DNA of 64,000 bases from assembly GCA_965224045.1 (NCBI GenBank), contig CBDCYD010000015.1, positions 62,001 to 126,000 on the forward strand. The letters run 5' to 3'. The stretch's first letter is position 1; the number at the start of each line of letters is the position of its first letter. This document shows, piece by piece, positions 17,741 to 27,160 of the stretch. Source of the stretch: Tectiglobus sp965224045 (GTDB lineage Bacteria > Pseudomonadota > Alphaproteobacteria > Rhizobiales > Hyphomicrobiaceae). A program made the position numbers and the translations under genes. The notes below the pieces were generated by a model, which saw only the letters and a program-made list of their open reading frames with translations, made no database searches and was not told where the DNA came from.

Positions 17741-20158
17741 ATGCTGTTCTTATTTGACGATTACGAATTGGACACGGGCCTGTTCGAACTCCGCAGGCGC
17801 GGGGAACAGCGTGCAATTGAACCCAAGGCGTTCGACCTTTTGGCATTTTTGATCGAGAATCGTGATCGACTCGTTACCAAGGACGAAATTCACGATGTTA
17901 TCTGGAAAGATCGGATTGTATCGGATGCAACGCTGAACAGTTGTATCAATTCTGCGCGAAAGGCCATTGGCGACACTGGCAAAGAACAAAACTTCATCAA
18001 GACGTACCCTCGGCGAGGTTTTCGTTTCGTGGCGGATGTTCAGTGCAAGGGGCCACAAGAAGCAGTTAACACAGACCATCATAGTCGCGAGAACCACCAG
18101 GCATCGCAAACAGCTGAATTGACTGAGATTTCAGCAACGACGCCAGCTTCCAACTTTTTTTCTACATCAGAGGCGGTTCGAAGCGATGCAACCGGAAGCG
18201 GTACAGTACCGGGAGGTAATCGCGTTGCTGAATTGAGTGGGGATTTGTCAAAGAATACGAGCCCAGTCGTTACTAGTCGGGCAGATGAGCCAAAGTCAGC
18301 AATTTCGTTGACATCAATAATCGCAGTCTACAAAGGCGGACTGCAGCTGGAAACAAGTGGCTACCTCGTGCTCGCCAAAAATTGGCGTGTCTCTTTGGGA
18401 ATAGGGACGCTTGTACTGACGCTTTTAGTGTCCCTCGCGGCACAATATCTGCCGACTACCCCGAGCAATTTGTCTCAAGGCGCAATGCCTACTCGCATGG
18501 CCTACCCCATGCCGGAGAGACCTTCAATTCTAGTGTTGCCTCTCAAAGATGTCGGGTCCGTCAACAAGTCTGGGGACCACTGGTTCGCAGATGGAATAAC
18601 AGAGGATCTAATAACCGATCTCTCAAGAAATCGAGAGCTCTTCGTGATTTCGCGAAATTCTTCGTTTGCTTTCAATCAGGCCAAGATGACCATACGCGAA
18701 ATCGCTAAACGTTTCGGCGTGCGCTATGTCCTTGAAGGTAGTGTGAGACGAGATGAGGCGCGCGTTCGGATCAACGCCCGACTGATTGACACGACCACTG
18801 CTGGCACTGTTTGGGCAGACCGTTACGACGGCAACGTTCTCGAAATGCTTCGAGTACAAGGCCAGATCTCGCAAAGCATTGTCGACGCCTTGACAAATGT
18901 TATGAATTTGAGAGGTCCGCCGACAAAGGAACTGCCGGGAACGGCCAACGTCGCGGCCTATGACGCGTATCTGCGCGGGTTGGCACTTTATCGTCGAAAG
19001 ACACCCCGGGACAATGTCGATGCAGTCAGGTCATTTGAACGTTCCATCCGACTGGATCCCGATTTCGTCCAAGCGAAAGTGGCGCTGGCGAAAGCCTACA
19101 TCCGGGTTGGCGTTGGAGCTCATACGTATGCAGAAGCCTTGAACATTCATTGGTCAGAAGGCATCGCACGAGCGTGGAGACTAATTCAAACGAGTTCAAC
19201 CACTCCTAACGCAGACAGGTTCGTTGCAATCTCCTGGCTGGCCCTACGCAAGCATCAGCATGAACGAGCAATTTCTGCAGCTCAACGAGCGTTGGATTTG
19301 CAACCGAACTCAGCGGAGGCAATGGAGGCCCTTGCCCAGGCTCGAATTTTCGCTGGGGATCTCAATAGCGGTCGCCAGCTAGCAGAGCGGGCACTTCGGC
19401 AAAGCCCAGGCTCAACCGCAAACGCCCACTATTTAATCGGGCTCGCAGCGTATGCCGCTAACAATCTCGAGGAAGCGGTCGCTGCGATAAATCGTGCGAG
19501 CGCTGCAACGCCAGATCGCCAAGCTGAGTTTTCGGGGGTTCTGGCCGCCGCCTTAGGAGAACTCGGTCGCACGGAACTGGCTAAGGTTGCTTACGAGAGC
19601 TTTAACCAGGGTTATCTTGCGCGACCGGCTTTGGCATGGACCGTCGGTCCGCAACGGTTTCAGAATCCAAGGTATCATACTTGGCGAAACGTCAATGTTG
19701 CTTGGGCTGTATTTACTCATCCATTCCGTGACCCGTTGGTTCAGGAGCGTTTTGCAAAAGGATTGAAGGAGGCCGGTGCACCAGCTGGGATAAGCGAATA
19801 TCTATCCCTAAGTCGCGGCAACCGATTGGCTGAATCCGAAATCAAGACAGTTCTTTTCGATGCAATAATAATAGGGAGCACATTCTGGCTGTCGGAACCG
19901 AAATGGCGTCAGGAGCGGAGCCCGTTCGGCGTAGTTAAGCACAGCGGACTGTGGATCCACGCCGGCTTCCCCGAATCTTTATCAGGCCGTGGCAAAATCA
20001 GGCGAAATCTGCTGTGCGAGATCTGGTCATACCGCGGAGCTCCAATTGAACTCTGCTCCACCGTCTACCGCGTGCTGGACGAGCGATCACGTCTTCGCTG
20101 GGGAGACTATGTCGTCTTGACCGACATTGGCGTATTTCCATTCCGGTTGGCGAAATGA
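17741..20158 (+). CDS. membrane winged-helix regulator with TolB-like and TPR domains
   Basis: An 805-residue protein. Residues 1-100 are an OmpR/CadC-type DNA-binding winged helix (FDLLAFLIENRDRLVTKDEI, then WKDRIVSDATLNSCINSARK and the wing TYPRRGFRFV). A long polar linker leads to one transmembrane helix (about 217-236), then a TolB-like domain beginning P-S-I-L-V-L-P and including FADGITEDLITDLSRN, YVLEGSVRR and WADRYD, followed by several TPR-type repeats (LDPDFVQAKVALAKAY, LDLQPNSAEAMEALAQA). The plan is that of one-component membrane regulators that bind DNA inside and sense outside. It is monocistronic here. The sensed ligand and target genes are unknown. The last 90 residues, after the TPRs, have no clear family. 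Confidence 0.8.
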   Translation: MLFLFDDYELDTGLFELRRRGEQRAIEPKAFDLLAFLIENRDRLVTKDEIHDVIWKDRIVSDATLNSCINSARKAIGDTGKEQNFIKTYPRRGFRFVADVQCKGPQEAVNTDHHSRENHQASQTAELTEISATTPASNFFSTSEAVRSDATGSGTVPGGNRVAELSGDLSKNTSPVVTSRADEPKSAISLTSIIAVYKGGLQLETSGYLVLAKNWRVSLGIGTLVLTLLVSLAAQYLPTTPSNLSQGAMPTRMAYPMPERPSILVLPLKDVGSVNKSGDHWFADGITEDLITDLSRNRELFVISRNSSFAFNQAKMTIREIAKRFGVRYVLEGSVRRDEARVRINARLIDTTTAGTVWADRYDGNVLEMLRVQGQISQSIVDALTNVMNLRGPPTKELPGTANVAAYDAYLRGLALYRRKTPRDNVDAVRSFERSIRLDPDFVQAKVALAKAYIRVGVGAHTYAEALNIHWSEGIARAWRLIQTSSTTPNADRFVAISWLALRKHQHERAISAAQRALDLQPNSAEAMEALAQARIFAGDLNSGRQLAERALRQSPGSTANAHYLIGLAAYAANNLEEAVAAINRASAATPDRQAEFSGVLAAALGELGRTELAKVAYESFNQGYLARPALAWTVGPQRFQNPRYHTWRNVNVAWAVFTHPFRDPLVQERFAKGLKEAGAPAGISEYLSLSRGNRLAESEIKTVLFDAIIIGSTFWLSEPKWRQERSPFGVVKHSGLWIHAGFPESLSGRGKIRRNLLCEIWSYRGAPIELCSTVYRVLDERSRLRWGDYVVLTDIGVFPFRLAK

Positions 20159-20175
20159 TCGCGCGTCCATCTCAG

Positions 20176-21282
20176 CTAGCGGCCCTTTATCCAGGCTTTG
20201 TATCGCTCTGTAAGTTTTGTTCCGTTTCGCGCCCACCAGTCTGGGTTGGCTATTATGGTGCGTTTCATCACAGAGTCACGGTCAGGCATATGTGGCATTA
20301 CTTTTTTGCCTGAATGAAACCAAGGTTCCCCTTGCGCGATGATGTCCAAAGCTGACCGCCGCATTGGCCCGTAAGGGATCCATCGCGCCTGTTCGGCCTG
20401 GGCCGTTGACGATGTGGCGATGCGAAGGAATTCAATCGCGCTTTGAATGTTCTTTGATCCCTTCACTATCGCGAACCACTCTTCCTCCAGAACTTGACCA
20501 TCCCAGACTATTTTATAGTTAGCTCCATCAGACAAGATGGCACTACTTACTCTCCCGTTGTAAGCCACGGCCATTGCCGCCCGACCAGACTCAATCAGTT
20601 TGATCGGTTCAGCGCCCGACGACCAAAACACAACCTGATCACCTAATGAGTTGAGCTTGGAGAAAGCGCGTTCAATACCATTAGGAGTATCGAGAACCTT
20701 GTAGACATCAGTGGGTTGCACGCCGTCAGCAACGAGAGCCATTTCCAGAGAAGCTTGAGGAAAGGAGCCAAGCGCCCGCTTACCGGGAAACCTTTTGAGA
20801 TCGAAGAAGTCGGCGATCGAACGCGGCTCAGAATTACCAAATTCCCCGGATCGATAAAATACGACCCATGGCCAGATAATGTTTGGTGCCACACAATCAT
20901 TAGGGCGAGGGACAACTAAATCGATTTTTTCATTCGTTCGGCCAATGGGTCCGAAATCATCTGGCAACTTCTCGAACAATCCTTCTTTGCAGCCAACGCG
21001 AGCATCATGAGGAAACACATCAACTATGTCCCACTCCACCTGTCCACTCTTGACCTGCGCCCGGACCTCCGCAAGGCCACCGTTGTATTTGATCCATTCA
21101 ATTTTCTTTCGAAACTTTTTCTCCCACACCTTTCCGTAGGCCATCCTTTGACTTTTTTCGTAGTCACCGCCCCAGGTAGCTACCTTTAAGTCGGACGCAG
21201 CTGCGGGAATGCAATTTAGTGCGAGCACTGCTGATGCGAGTAAAGGAAGATAGCAATTATTGCTGGTATAACTTGCAGACAT
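20176..21282 (-). CDS. polyamine-type ABC transporter substrate-binding protein
   Basis: A 368-residue periplasmic binding protein of the PotD/spermidine-putrescine class. ATG 21282 follows GAGGA by 8 bases and yields a signal peptide (about 1-28, cleavage near AAAS). The mature start LKVATWGGDYEKSQ and the WDIVDVFPHDARVGCKEG segment match the extracellular solute-binding type 1 group for polyamines and related amines. A hallmark VEWDI and a later FWSSGAEPIKLIESG segment line the cleft. No permease or ATPase gene is next to it, so it is an orphan: it may work with a transporter elsewhere or be stranded cargo. It converges on the winged-helix/TPR gene, with 17 bases between stops. Confidence 0.85.
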   Translation of the reverse strand: MSASYTSNNCYLPLLASAVLALNCIPAAASDLKVATWGGDYEKSQRMAYGKVWEKKFRKKIEWIKYNGGLAEVRAQVKSGQVEWDIVDVFPHDARVGCKEGLFEKLPDDFGPIGRTNEKIDLVVPRPNDCVAPNIIWPWVVFYRSGEFGNSEPRSIADFFDLKRFPGKRALGSFPQASLEMALVADGVQPTDVYKVLDTPNGIERAFSKLNSLGDQVVFWSSGAEPIKLIESGRAAMAVAYNGRVSSAILSDGANYKIVWDGQVLEEEWFAIVKGSKNIQSAIEFLRIATSSTAQAEQARWIPYGPMRRSALDIIAQGEPWFHSGKKVMPHMPDRDSVMKRTIIANPDWWARNGTKLTERYKAWIKGR

Positions 21283-21478
21283 AGTTCTTGTCCTCAATTG
21301 TACTCTACCGCCAGCGTACCACGATTTACGGATGATCGTCCGTGTCGATACGGTGCGGCTCGACCGCAACAGTGACGGTATACCACATATTGAGGCATCG
21401 CTCTGTGGAAGCATCAAGGCGTGCCCGCCATGTCAGGACTGGCATTGGCTTAGTCAGCAATTGAGTTGTTCGGCTCGG

Positions 21479-23145
21479 GGTCTTGGCCGTGTCGAAACTC
21501 GCTTTGATCAACCCTGTCAGGCGGTTGGCTGGCTGGTGATGAGATTTCGCAGCAATTTGGCATTGTAGTGTCCGTATTGGCCGTGAGGAGCCGCTATCGG
21601 CTTGTTCCGCATTGCAATGGTCCAAATGGCCGTCAAAAACTCCCCGATTGCCGCGATCAGCGCTGCGATACCGATGATGTTCATCACCCGGGTGAGATTG
21701 TAGGCAAGCACGGCAAGTGACATCTCGGTCTTCACATTGTGTAGGCGCTTCATCAGGAAGTGTGTGGCGCCCATGCGTGCCTTGATCGTCCCGAATGGAT
21801 GCTCGACCGTCTCGCGGCGGGTGCGCATTGCTTGCGGGTTTTCATCGAGGCGACGCTGCACGTCTTCGAGAACATGCTCGTGTTCCCAACGGGTGACAAT
21901 GCGTTGCCTGGCTGTCGTGCACCGCTTCCGGAGTTTGCAACTCGTGCATTCCCTGGTCGCGTATCGCCGATAGTTCAGACCATCGGTTTCCCGCTTATGA
22001 CCGGCGAACAGCAGGACTTGGCGAGCAGGACAGACATAAAGGTCGTGATCAGGAACGTATCTGAAGTCCGCTTTGACAAAGAGACCTTTGAGCTTGTTGT
22101 TCGAGGTTTGCGGCTTGGGCAATGTGACGATGATGTCGGCCTTGGAGCACTTGAGTATCTCCTCGCTTGAGAAGTATCCGCGATCCGCAACAACATCGAG
22201 CTTCTCGACACCAAGGACCTGCTTGGTCTTCTTCGACATCGCCGCCAGCTGTCCCGTGTCATTGCCCGTCTGGACAACATCGTGCGCCACGATCAGATGA
22301 TGCTCGGTGTCAACGGCAGCCTGAACATTATAACCAACAACACCGGAGCCACGGCCACTTGTGGCCATTGATCGGGCATCTGGATCGGTCAGCGAGATCT
22401 GCTCGTCGGGCTGTTCCAGCCGCTGCTTGTCGAGTGCCTGAAGCCGCACCATCTCCTCGTGCAGCTTGTCGATCTTCTCGTTAAGACGGGTGATACGCAT
22501 CGCCCGCGCTTTGGATCGCTCCTGTCGATCAGCGCTTTCAAGCTGATGCAGATAGCGTGCAATGCTCTCATCAATTTGCGACAAGCGCCGCTTCATCTTG
22601 TTGGCGGTGAAGTTGCGGTCGCGATTGTTGACCGCCTTGAACTTCGAGCCGTCAATGGCGACGCTGGCTTCTGCGAGCAATCCGATCTGGCGGCACAGCT
22701 CGACGAATTGCGCACAGACTTTGCGAATGGCAGGTCCATTGTTCCGGCGAAACTCTGCAATCGTCTTGTGGTCCGGAATGAGGCGACCCAGCAGCCACAT
22801 CACTTCGACATTGCGACCGGCTTCACGTTCCAATCGGCGGCTTGACTGCACAGCATTGAGATAACCGTAGATGTAGAGCTTGAGCAGAACAGCCGGATGA
22901 TAGGCGGGACGCCCGGTTGACTTCGGATCGACGCCAGCGAAACCAAGAGAGCTAAGATCGAGCCCACCGACATAGGCGTCGACGACACGAACCGGGTTGT
23001 TTTCGTCGATCCAGTCTTCAAGACATTCCGGGAAGAGCGTTGCCTGATCTCGCGCCTGGCCCTCGATGAACCGCTTCATGCCATGCCCACGCAAAGCTAT
23101 GCGGGAATCATATCAGTATTCGAGCGTTTCGTAACAGCCAGGGTC
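21479..23145 (-). mobile_element. IS1182-type insertion sequence
   Basis: About 1.67 kb containing one transposase gene. Imperfect terminal inverted repeats are visible: CTTGGCCGTGTCGAAAC near 21482 at the left and the complement of CCTGGCTGTTACGAAAC near 23142 at the right (13 of 17 positions match). Exact outer limits and target duplication are uncertain; the ends given are accurate to a few bases. Confidence 0.65.
21517..23079 (-). CDS. IS1182 family transposase
   Basis: A 520-residue DDE transposase with no visible break. The N-terminal IS1182 domain reads FIEGQARDQATLFPECLEDW, followed by G-R-P-A-Y-H-P-A-V-L-L-K-L-Y-I-Y-G-Y. The catalytic acids are in VAIDGSKFKAVNN, LDVVADRGYFSSEE and RRETVEHPFGTIK. 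A cysteine cluster (YVCPARQVL, then CTSCKLRKRC) forms the zinc finger of this family, and the C-terminal NVKTEMSLAVLAYNLTR helix is present. ATG 23079 is used as the family starts M-K-R-F; an earlier codon at 23094 is possible. The frame is complete, so the element may still be active. Confidence 0.93.
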   Translation of the reverse strand: MKRFIEGQARDQATLFPECLEDWIDENNPVRVVDAYVGGLDLSSLGFAGVDPKSTGRPAYHPAVLLKLYIYGYLNAVQSSRRLEREAGRNVEVMWLLGRLIPDHKTIAEFRRNNGPAIRKVCAQFVELCRQIGLLAEASVAIDGSKFKAVNNRDRNFTANKMKRRLSQIDESIARYLHQLESADRQERSKARAMRITRLNEKIDKLHEEMVRLQALDKQRLEQPDEQISLTDPDARSMATSGRGSGVVGYNVQAAVDTEHHLIVAHDVVQTGNDTGQLAAMSKKTKQVLGVEKLDVVADRGYFSSEEILKCSKADIIVTLPKPQTSNNKLKGLFVKADFRYVPDHDLYVCPARQVLLFAGHKRETDGLNYRRYATRECTSCKLRKRCTTARQRIVTRWEHEHVLEDVQRRLDENPQAMRTRRETVEHPFGTIKARMGATHFLMKRLHNVKTEMSLAVLAYNLTRVMNIIGIAALIAAIGEFLTAIWTIAMRNKPIAAPHGQYGHYNAKLLRNLITSQPTA

Positions 23146-23253
23146 ATTCACGTCGCTCCACCCACAGATGATTCACCTTACTTCTGTCGCTCGATGCAGT
23201 AAGCGGACCTCAGTTCTCAAAGTGGTTACTCCCTGGAACTCAAGGAGAAAGCC

Positions 23254-23379
23254 ATGACTGAGAACTTTAATCCAATCTATCCGTACGCCGACCGCGAGCC
23301 ATGGAACAAGGGCAAGCTGATCGGCCCAAATCCTGAACCACCGGTTTGGAGCCCGAATGGCAATACCGGACAGGAATAA
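23254..23379 (+). pseudogene. N-terminal remnant of a tyrosine integrase
   Basis: A 41-codon frame with AAGGAGA 6 bases before its ATG. It contains REPWNKGKLIGPNPE, which matches the N-terminal E-P-W-N-K-G-K-I-I-G-x-x-P block of the intact small integrase at 32487. The match stops after about 30 residues and the frame ends at TAA. Nothing downstream restores the core-binding or catalytic domain. I read it as the leftover start of a related integrase, cut by a deletion, but a real short peptide cannot be excluded. Confidence 0.5.
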
Positions 23380-23627
23380 CATCGGCTGAATGAATCGATG
23401 CGAGCCTTTAGTAGTGTGACAGGATTTGCATGCGGCCCAAATTGCCAAGGAACTAAACGCTTTTCGCACGGCATGTAGCAGCTTGATGCCAGTGCGCCGC
23501 CGGGTGAAAACTAATGGCGATCAAACCATTATTTCAAATTGAGGTCTGACAGCAGACATGCTGTCCTGCCATTGATAGATTGCCCGTGTATCCGCTGGAC
23601 GGTTGATGGCCTAACCAGCCAAATTGT

Positions 23628-23894
23628 TCACGGTTGTTCTTTCCCCGAATCGGGCTGGCCTGGTTCGATGCGAAGCGAAGTGAAGACTTCGCTTTCGTCC
23701 AGAATTGGTTTGTCGAGGGCAGCAAGTTCGCCCATGATTTCTGCTCTTAGTTCTGCGACTGCGTCGCCGCCGGCCTCGTAGGCGATCGGCGGTCCGATGT
23801 CCATAGCGTGTCCATCACTGACGCTTGATATCGTCAGGTAAGATCGGCCAAGGTAATACCGGCGAATGACGCGATACTCTGGTGGCTTGCTCAC
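23628..23894 (-). CDS. small hypothetical protein
   Basis: An 88-residue protein starting at GTG, with AGGAG 6 bases upstream. It has a beta-rich start (YRVIRRYYLGRSYLTISS), a glycine-alanine helix (AYEAGGDAVAELRAEIMGEL) and an acidic C-terminal part. There is no signal peptide or membrane segment. The composition is convincing but no family is recognised. It stands alone between the integrase remnant and the IS200 element. Confidence 0.5.
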   Translation of the reverse strand: MSKPPEYRVIRRYYLGRSYLTISSVSDGHAMDIGPPIAYEAGGDAVAELRAEIMGELAALDKPILDESEVFTSLRIEPGQPDSGKEQP

Positions 23895-24249
23895 TTGGTT
23901 CTCCTAGATGGGTCGAAAACTTTTGACATTTCTCGGTCGCGTAGACAGCTGCGAGGCCAAACTTCACCGATGGGACGGGGCTGCGACTGTCAACGGAAAG
24001 GTAAATCTTAACAGTTCGTGCCTGATCCAACTGTGAGTTAAATCCAAATTTGTGGCCAGCTAGTAACGCGCGTACGAGTGCTGCTAGAAAACCGGTTTGG
24101 TCGGCTTCGGGTCAGGTCCCGCTATCATCATGCTGAGAACAACTGTTCCGCTTACCCCTCAATTACCGGACACGATATGCTCCCATGCGGCTCTTCAGTG
24201 GTGGGCCATGTCTGGACGACGCCCTGGTTGCAAGAAGATTGTGAATTTT
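23895..24249. other. non-coding stretch before the IS200 element
   Basis: About 355 bases with no supported coding frame or strong hairpin; it ends at the left hairpin of the IS200 element. Confidence 0.45.
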
Positions 24250-24790
24250 CCACCGGCTAAAGCCGGTGGCTTCCCGTTACGGCTATAAGCCGGATCGGTC
24301 CGCCATGCGGCGGACTATACCACTTTGAAATCATCATCGGGCTCGGGCGGCTTCTGGTTCTTGATGTACTCTTTCCATACCTCATCGGTAACATTCCCGC
24401 TTGAGGAGACCCAATATCCGCGAGCCCAAAGATGCTGGCCCCAGTAGCGCTTGCGCAGACTTTTGAACTCCGACAACAGCTTGTGCGAACTCTTCCCCTT
24501 GAGATATTGCACGGCCCGCGACACTGACAGGTTCGGCGGGATCGAGAGCAACATGTGGACGTGATCGCGATTGATCGAACCCACATGGATCTGCATCTCA
24601 TGGGCCATGGCAATCTCACGCAGGAGTTCGCGGCACCGCTGGCCAATGTCGCCGCCCAAAACCTTGTACCGATACTTTGTCACCCAGACGAGATGATACT
24701 TGCAGTCCCAGACCGTGTGGCTACCACGTTTGTAATTCTCCATTCCCGGATGCTAGTGCATCCTGTCGCCTAAAGGCGAAGAGTTTACGG
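24240..24790 (-). mobile_element. IS200/IS605-type insertion sequence
   Basis: A short element with a single Y1 transposase gene and subterminal hairpins rather than inverted repeats: CCACCGGCTAAAGCCGGTGG (24250-24269) at the 3' side of the gene and TCGCCTAAAGGCGA (24766-24779) at the 5' side. Both have a stem with a TAAA-type loop, typical of the transposase-recognised ends. Exact cleavage points cannot be fixed by eye. Confidence 0.7.
24315..24743 (-). CDS. tnpA: IS200/IS605 family Y1 transposase
   Basis: A 142-residue HUH-superfamily transposase that acts on single-stranded DNA with a tyrosine nucleophile. The HUH pair is H61-V-H63 (NRDHVHMLLSIP) and the catalytic tyrosine is Y126 (EVWKEYIKNQ). 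The N-terminus HTVWDCKYHLVWVTKYR is the usual family opening. It is of full length and intact. No accessory tnpB is present, which makes the element an IS200-type. Hairpins flank the gene. Confidence 0.93.
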   Translation of the reverse strand: MENYKRGSHTVWDCKYHLVWVTKYRYKVLGGDIGQRCRELLREIAMAHEMQIHVGSINRDHVHMLLSIPPNLSVSRAVQYLKGKSSHKLLSEFKSLRKRYWGQHLWARGYWVSSSGNVTDEVWKEYIKNQKPPEPDDDFKVV

Positions 24791-24993
24791 ATCCCCTATC
24801 GGGGACTCTAAACGATCCGGTGTGGCGCAGGACAAAGCTGCGCCAGCATCAACTGGAGTCCCGCCCGCGCACATCTCAAATCCCCATAGCGCCCGCTGCA
24901 CTGCCTGAGCCTCACAATCCGCGATGTCGTGTCTTGGCGCTTCTCGGAAGCGAGCAGGCCTGTCAGCCCCACCGCATCCGCAGCGGCGCGTCC

Positions 24994-25025
24994 CAAGAAC
25001 CTGCACATTCAAGAACCTGCACATT
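24994..25025. repeat. perfect 16-bp tandem duplication
   Basis: CAAGAACCTGCACATT occurs twice head to tail (24994-25009 and 25010-25025). It lies in the 313-base stretch between the IS200 element and the acetyltransferase gene, in which I see no gene. Confidence 0.8.
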
Positions 25026-25093
25026 TGCGGTCATGATTGAAGGCGCAGTAAGCTCAAAAATCTGTTGGAGACGAACGGGCAAGGAACAATGTC

Positions 25094-25600
25094 ATGCTGA
25101 CTATTAAATGCGTCCGTACCGATGAAGAGGCTGCCGCTGTCTATGATCTTGCCTACGAGTTTGTTGCGTGGTTGCGTGATCGCTATCCCGAAATGAATGC
25201 CGAAATCGATACATACTTAGAGCATCAGAAGTTCGACGATCAAATAAGGGAGGTGTTGATCCACTTTACGCCACCAAAAGGGGAGTGCTTGTTAGCAATT
25301 CAGAATGAACAACCGGTCGGAATTCTCATGCTGAAGGACCTTGGCGATTGTATCTGTGAGATGAACAGGATGTTTGTCCGAGATAGTGCCCGCGGCATCG
25401 GTGCCGGGCGCAAACTGGTCTCTAAGCTCATTGGTCGTGCTAAGGAAATGGGATTCAGGACGATGACGTTGAGCGCGTTGCCGCGCCACCACGAGGCACT
25501 CGCTCTGTACGCCTCCATTGGCTTTGAACATGACAATCGGCCAAGCGAGGAAGGTAACTCTGACAACGCGGTGTTAATGAAATTAGACTTGGCAGGTTAA
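25094..25600 (+). CDS. GNAT family N-acetyltransferase
   Basis: A 168-residue acetyl-CoA-dependent acetyltransferase. Motif A is clear: C-E-M-N-R-M-F-V as strand 4, then R-G-I-G-A-G-R-K-L-V, the pyrophosphate-binding loop, and motif B near the C-terminus (EALALYASIGFEHDNRP). The N-terminal part carries the acceptor site (AYEFVAWLRDRYPEM). The ATG has AAGGA about 9 bases upstream. It is alone between an IS200 element and a cyclase gene. The acceptor cannot be told from sequence. Confidence 0.88.
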   Translation: MLTIKCVRTDEEAAAVYDLAYEFVAWLRDRYPEMNAEIDTYLEHQKFDDQIREVLIHFTPPKGECLLAIQNEQPVGILMLKDLGDCICEMNRMFVRDSARGIGAGRKLVSKLIGRAKEMGFRTMTLSALPRHHEALALYASIGFEHDNRPSEEGNSDNAVLMKLDLAG

Positions 25601-25898
25601 TCCGCGACTGCCGTTATGTGATCGCTTCTGCCGTAACTGCAACTGGCGATGCCGAGACTGTATGCAGTCAAACTATTTCATCATGAGGCAGAGCACATCA
25701 CGGCCGAAGTTGCCCCTGTAAGCGGGCACGAAGTGCCCACTTTCCCTTTAACTCAAATGGTCCAGGAGCAGTCGTTTGCAATTACCATGTTAAACTGAAA
25801 GCGCTTCGAGTATCCGAACATTGCGGTCTATGATGGCTCCATGAGCGCATGGGCTACGGACGCGTCGCTGCCGATGGAGTGAAACTAGGAAGTGTGCA
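25601..25898. other. non-coding stretch between acetyltransferase and cyclase genes
   Basis: About 300 bases with no coding frame that I can support. The cyclase promoter should lie here. Confidence 0.4.
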
Positions 25899-27086
25899 TT
25901 GTCTGACAACCTTCGTGAGCAGCTTGATTTGGCGCTAGAGGCACAGCAAGCAACTAGCGAGGTGCTGAGCGCAATATCTCGCTCGCCGAATGATCTGCAG
26001 CCCATCTTAGAGATGATCGTTGAGACCTCGGTTAGGTTATGCCGCTCAACCTTTGGTCATGTGCGCCTGCTACGTGATGACGGCGCCTACCACATCGCCG
26101 CTCATAAGATAGATGACCCCGAGCTGGTCGCGGCGATGATAGCCAACCCCTTCCGGCCTGGCCCCGAATCCGTTTCAGGCCGCGCTGTGCTAGCTGGTGA
26201 AACTGTGCACGTTCCTGACGTGGCGGCCGACCCGCATGTGAGTGGCTTTCAAAAGCAGATCAGCGACAAGGTGCGCACGGCGATGGCAGTGCCACTAAAG
26301 CGCGATGGTGAGGTTATAGGCCTCATATCTGTTTTTAATAACAATGTGAGGCCGTACACCGATCGTGAAATCAGGCTTGTTGAGACATTTGCTGACCAGG
26401 CCCTTATCGCAATTGAGAATGCCCGCTTGGTTGAGGCGGTGCACCGTCAGGCGCGAGCACTCAAGCAATTCCTATCGCCAGCCGTAGCGGACACATTGGT
26501 CAACGATGGTGATGAGGCATTGCGCAGTAGCCATCGCTCACTGATTGCAACACTGTTCTGTGATATGCGTGGCTTCACCGCGTTTTGTGAGACGGCTGAG
26601 CCCGAGGAAACTATTGAGGTGCTGCAGACCTATCACGAGGAGATGGGCAAGCTGATCAGTGCGCACAAGGCTGGCGTTGATAAGCGCATGGGCGATGGCA
26701 TCATGGTGATTTTCAATGACCCGTTGCCGTGTGATGATCCCGCTGGTGATGCCGTGCGCTTAGCTATCGCTATGCGTGACGGTATGGCAAAGCTCAGTGA
26801 GCAATGGCGACGCCTCGGGCATCGCTTAGGGTTTGGTGTAGGCATATCACTCGGCTATGCGAATATTGGCATGGTTGGATCTGAAGGCCGTTACGATTAC
26901 ACGGCGTCTGGCACAGCTGTGAACCTTGCAGCTCGTTTGTGCGACCACGCTGAGGACGGCGAGATCCTTTTGAACGCACGAGCGCACAACGCGATCGAAC
27001 GGAACTATAAGTCGGTGTCAAACGGTGACCTAAGCTTGAAGGGCATCCGCGACCCCGTGGAGGTCTTCAAGCTCGTCAGTTCATAA
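25899..27086 (+). CDS. GAF-domain adenylate/guanylate cyclase (class III)
   Basis: A 395-residue protein with TTG start and AGGAAG about 7 bases before it. Residues about 30-180 are a GAF sensory domain (LEMIVETSVRLCRSTFGHVR, then TAMAVPLKRDGEVIGLISVF and ALIAIENARL). A signalling helix leads to the class III cyclase domain, with metal-binding D222 (LFCDMRGFTAF) and D266 (MGDGIMVIF) and the transition-state pair N342/R346 (AVNLAARL). All key residues are kept, so it should make cAMP or cGMP in response to a small ligand or redox cue. No membrane segment. Its TAA stop lies within the 5-base duplication made by the IS3-type element, so insertion left the protein whole. Confidence 0.88.
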   Translation: MSDNLREQLDLALEAQQATSEVLSAISRSPNDLQPILEMIVETSVRLCRSTFGHVRLLRDDGAYHIAAHKIDDPELVAAMIANPFRPGPESVSGRAVLAGETVHVPDVAADPHVSGFQKQISDKVRTAMAVPLKRDGEVIGLISVFNNNVRPYTDREIRLVETFADQALIAIENARLVEAVHRQARALKQFLSPAVADTLVNDGDEALRSSHRSLIATLFCDMRGFTAFCETAEPEETIEVLQTYHEEMGKLISAHKAGVDKRMGDGIMVIFNDPLPCDDPAGDAVRLAIAMRDGMAKLSEQWRRLGHRLGFGVGISLGYANIGMVGSEGRYDYTASGTAVNLAARLCDHAEDGEILLNARAHNAIERNYKSVSNGDLSLKGIRDPVEVFKLVSS

Positions 27087-27087
27087 G
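27083..27087. repeat. target-site duplication ATAAG, left copy
   Basis: ATAAG directly before the left inverted repeat of the IS3-type element; the right copy is at 28409-28413. It includes the stop codon of the cyclase gene (TAA 27084-27086). Confidence 0.8.
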
Positions 27088-27160
27088 TGAACTGGCCCCC
27101 GTTTTGACCGGACACCCTGCTTATGCAGGGAGGCTTGGGTATATCCCCAGGCACAGACAC

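Noticed and set aside
24808..25008. 66-codon frame on the minus strand next to the IS200 element
   Set aside because: It begins within the 16-bp tandem repeat and has no ribosome-binding site or recognised motif. It may be a truncated gene, but I could not support it.
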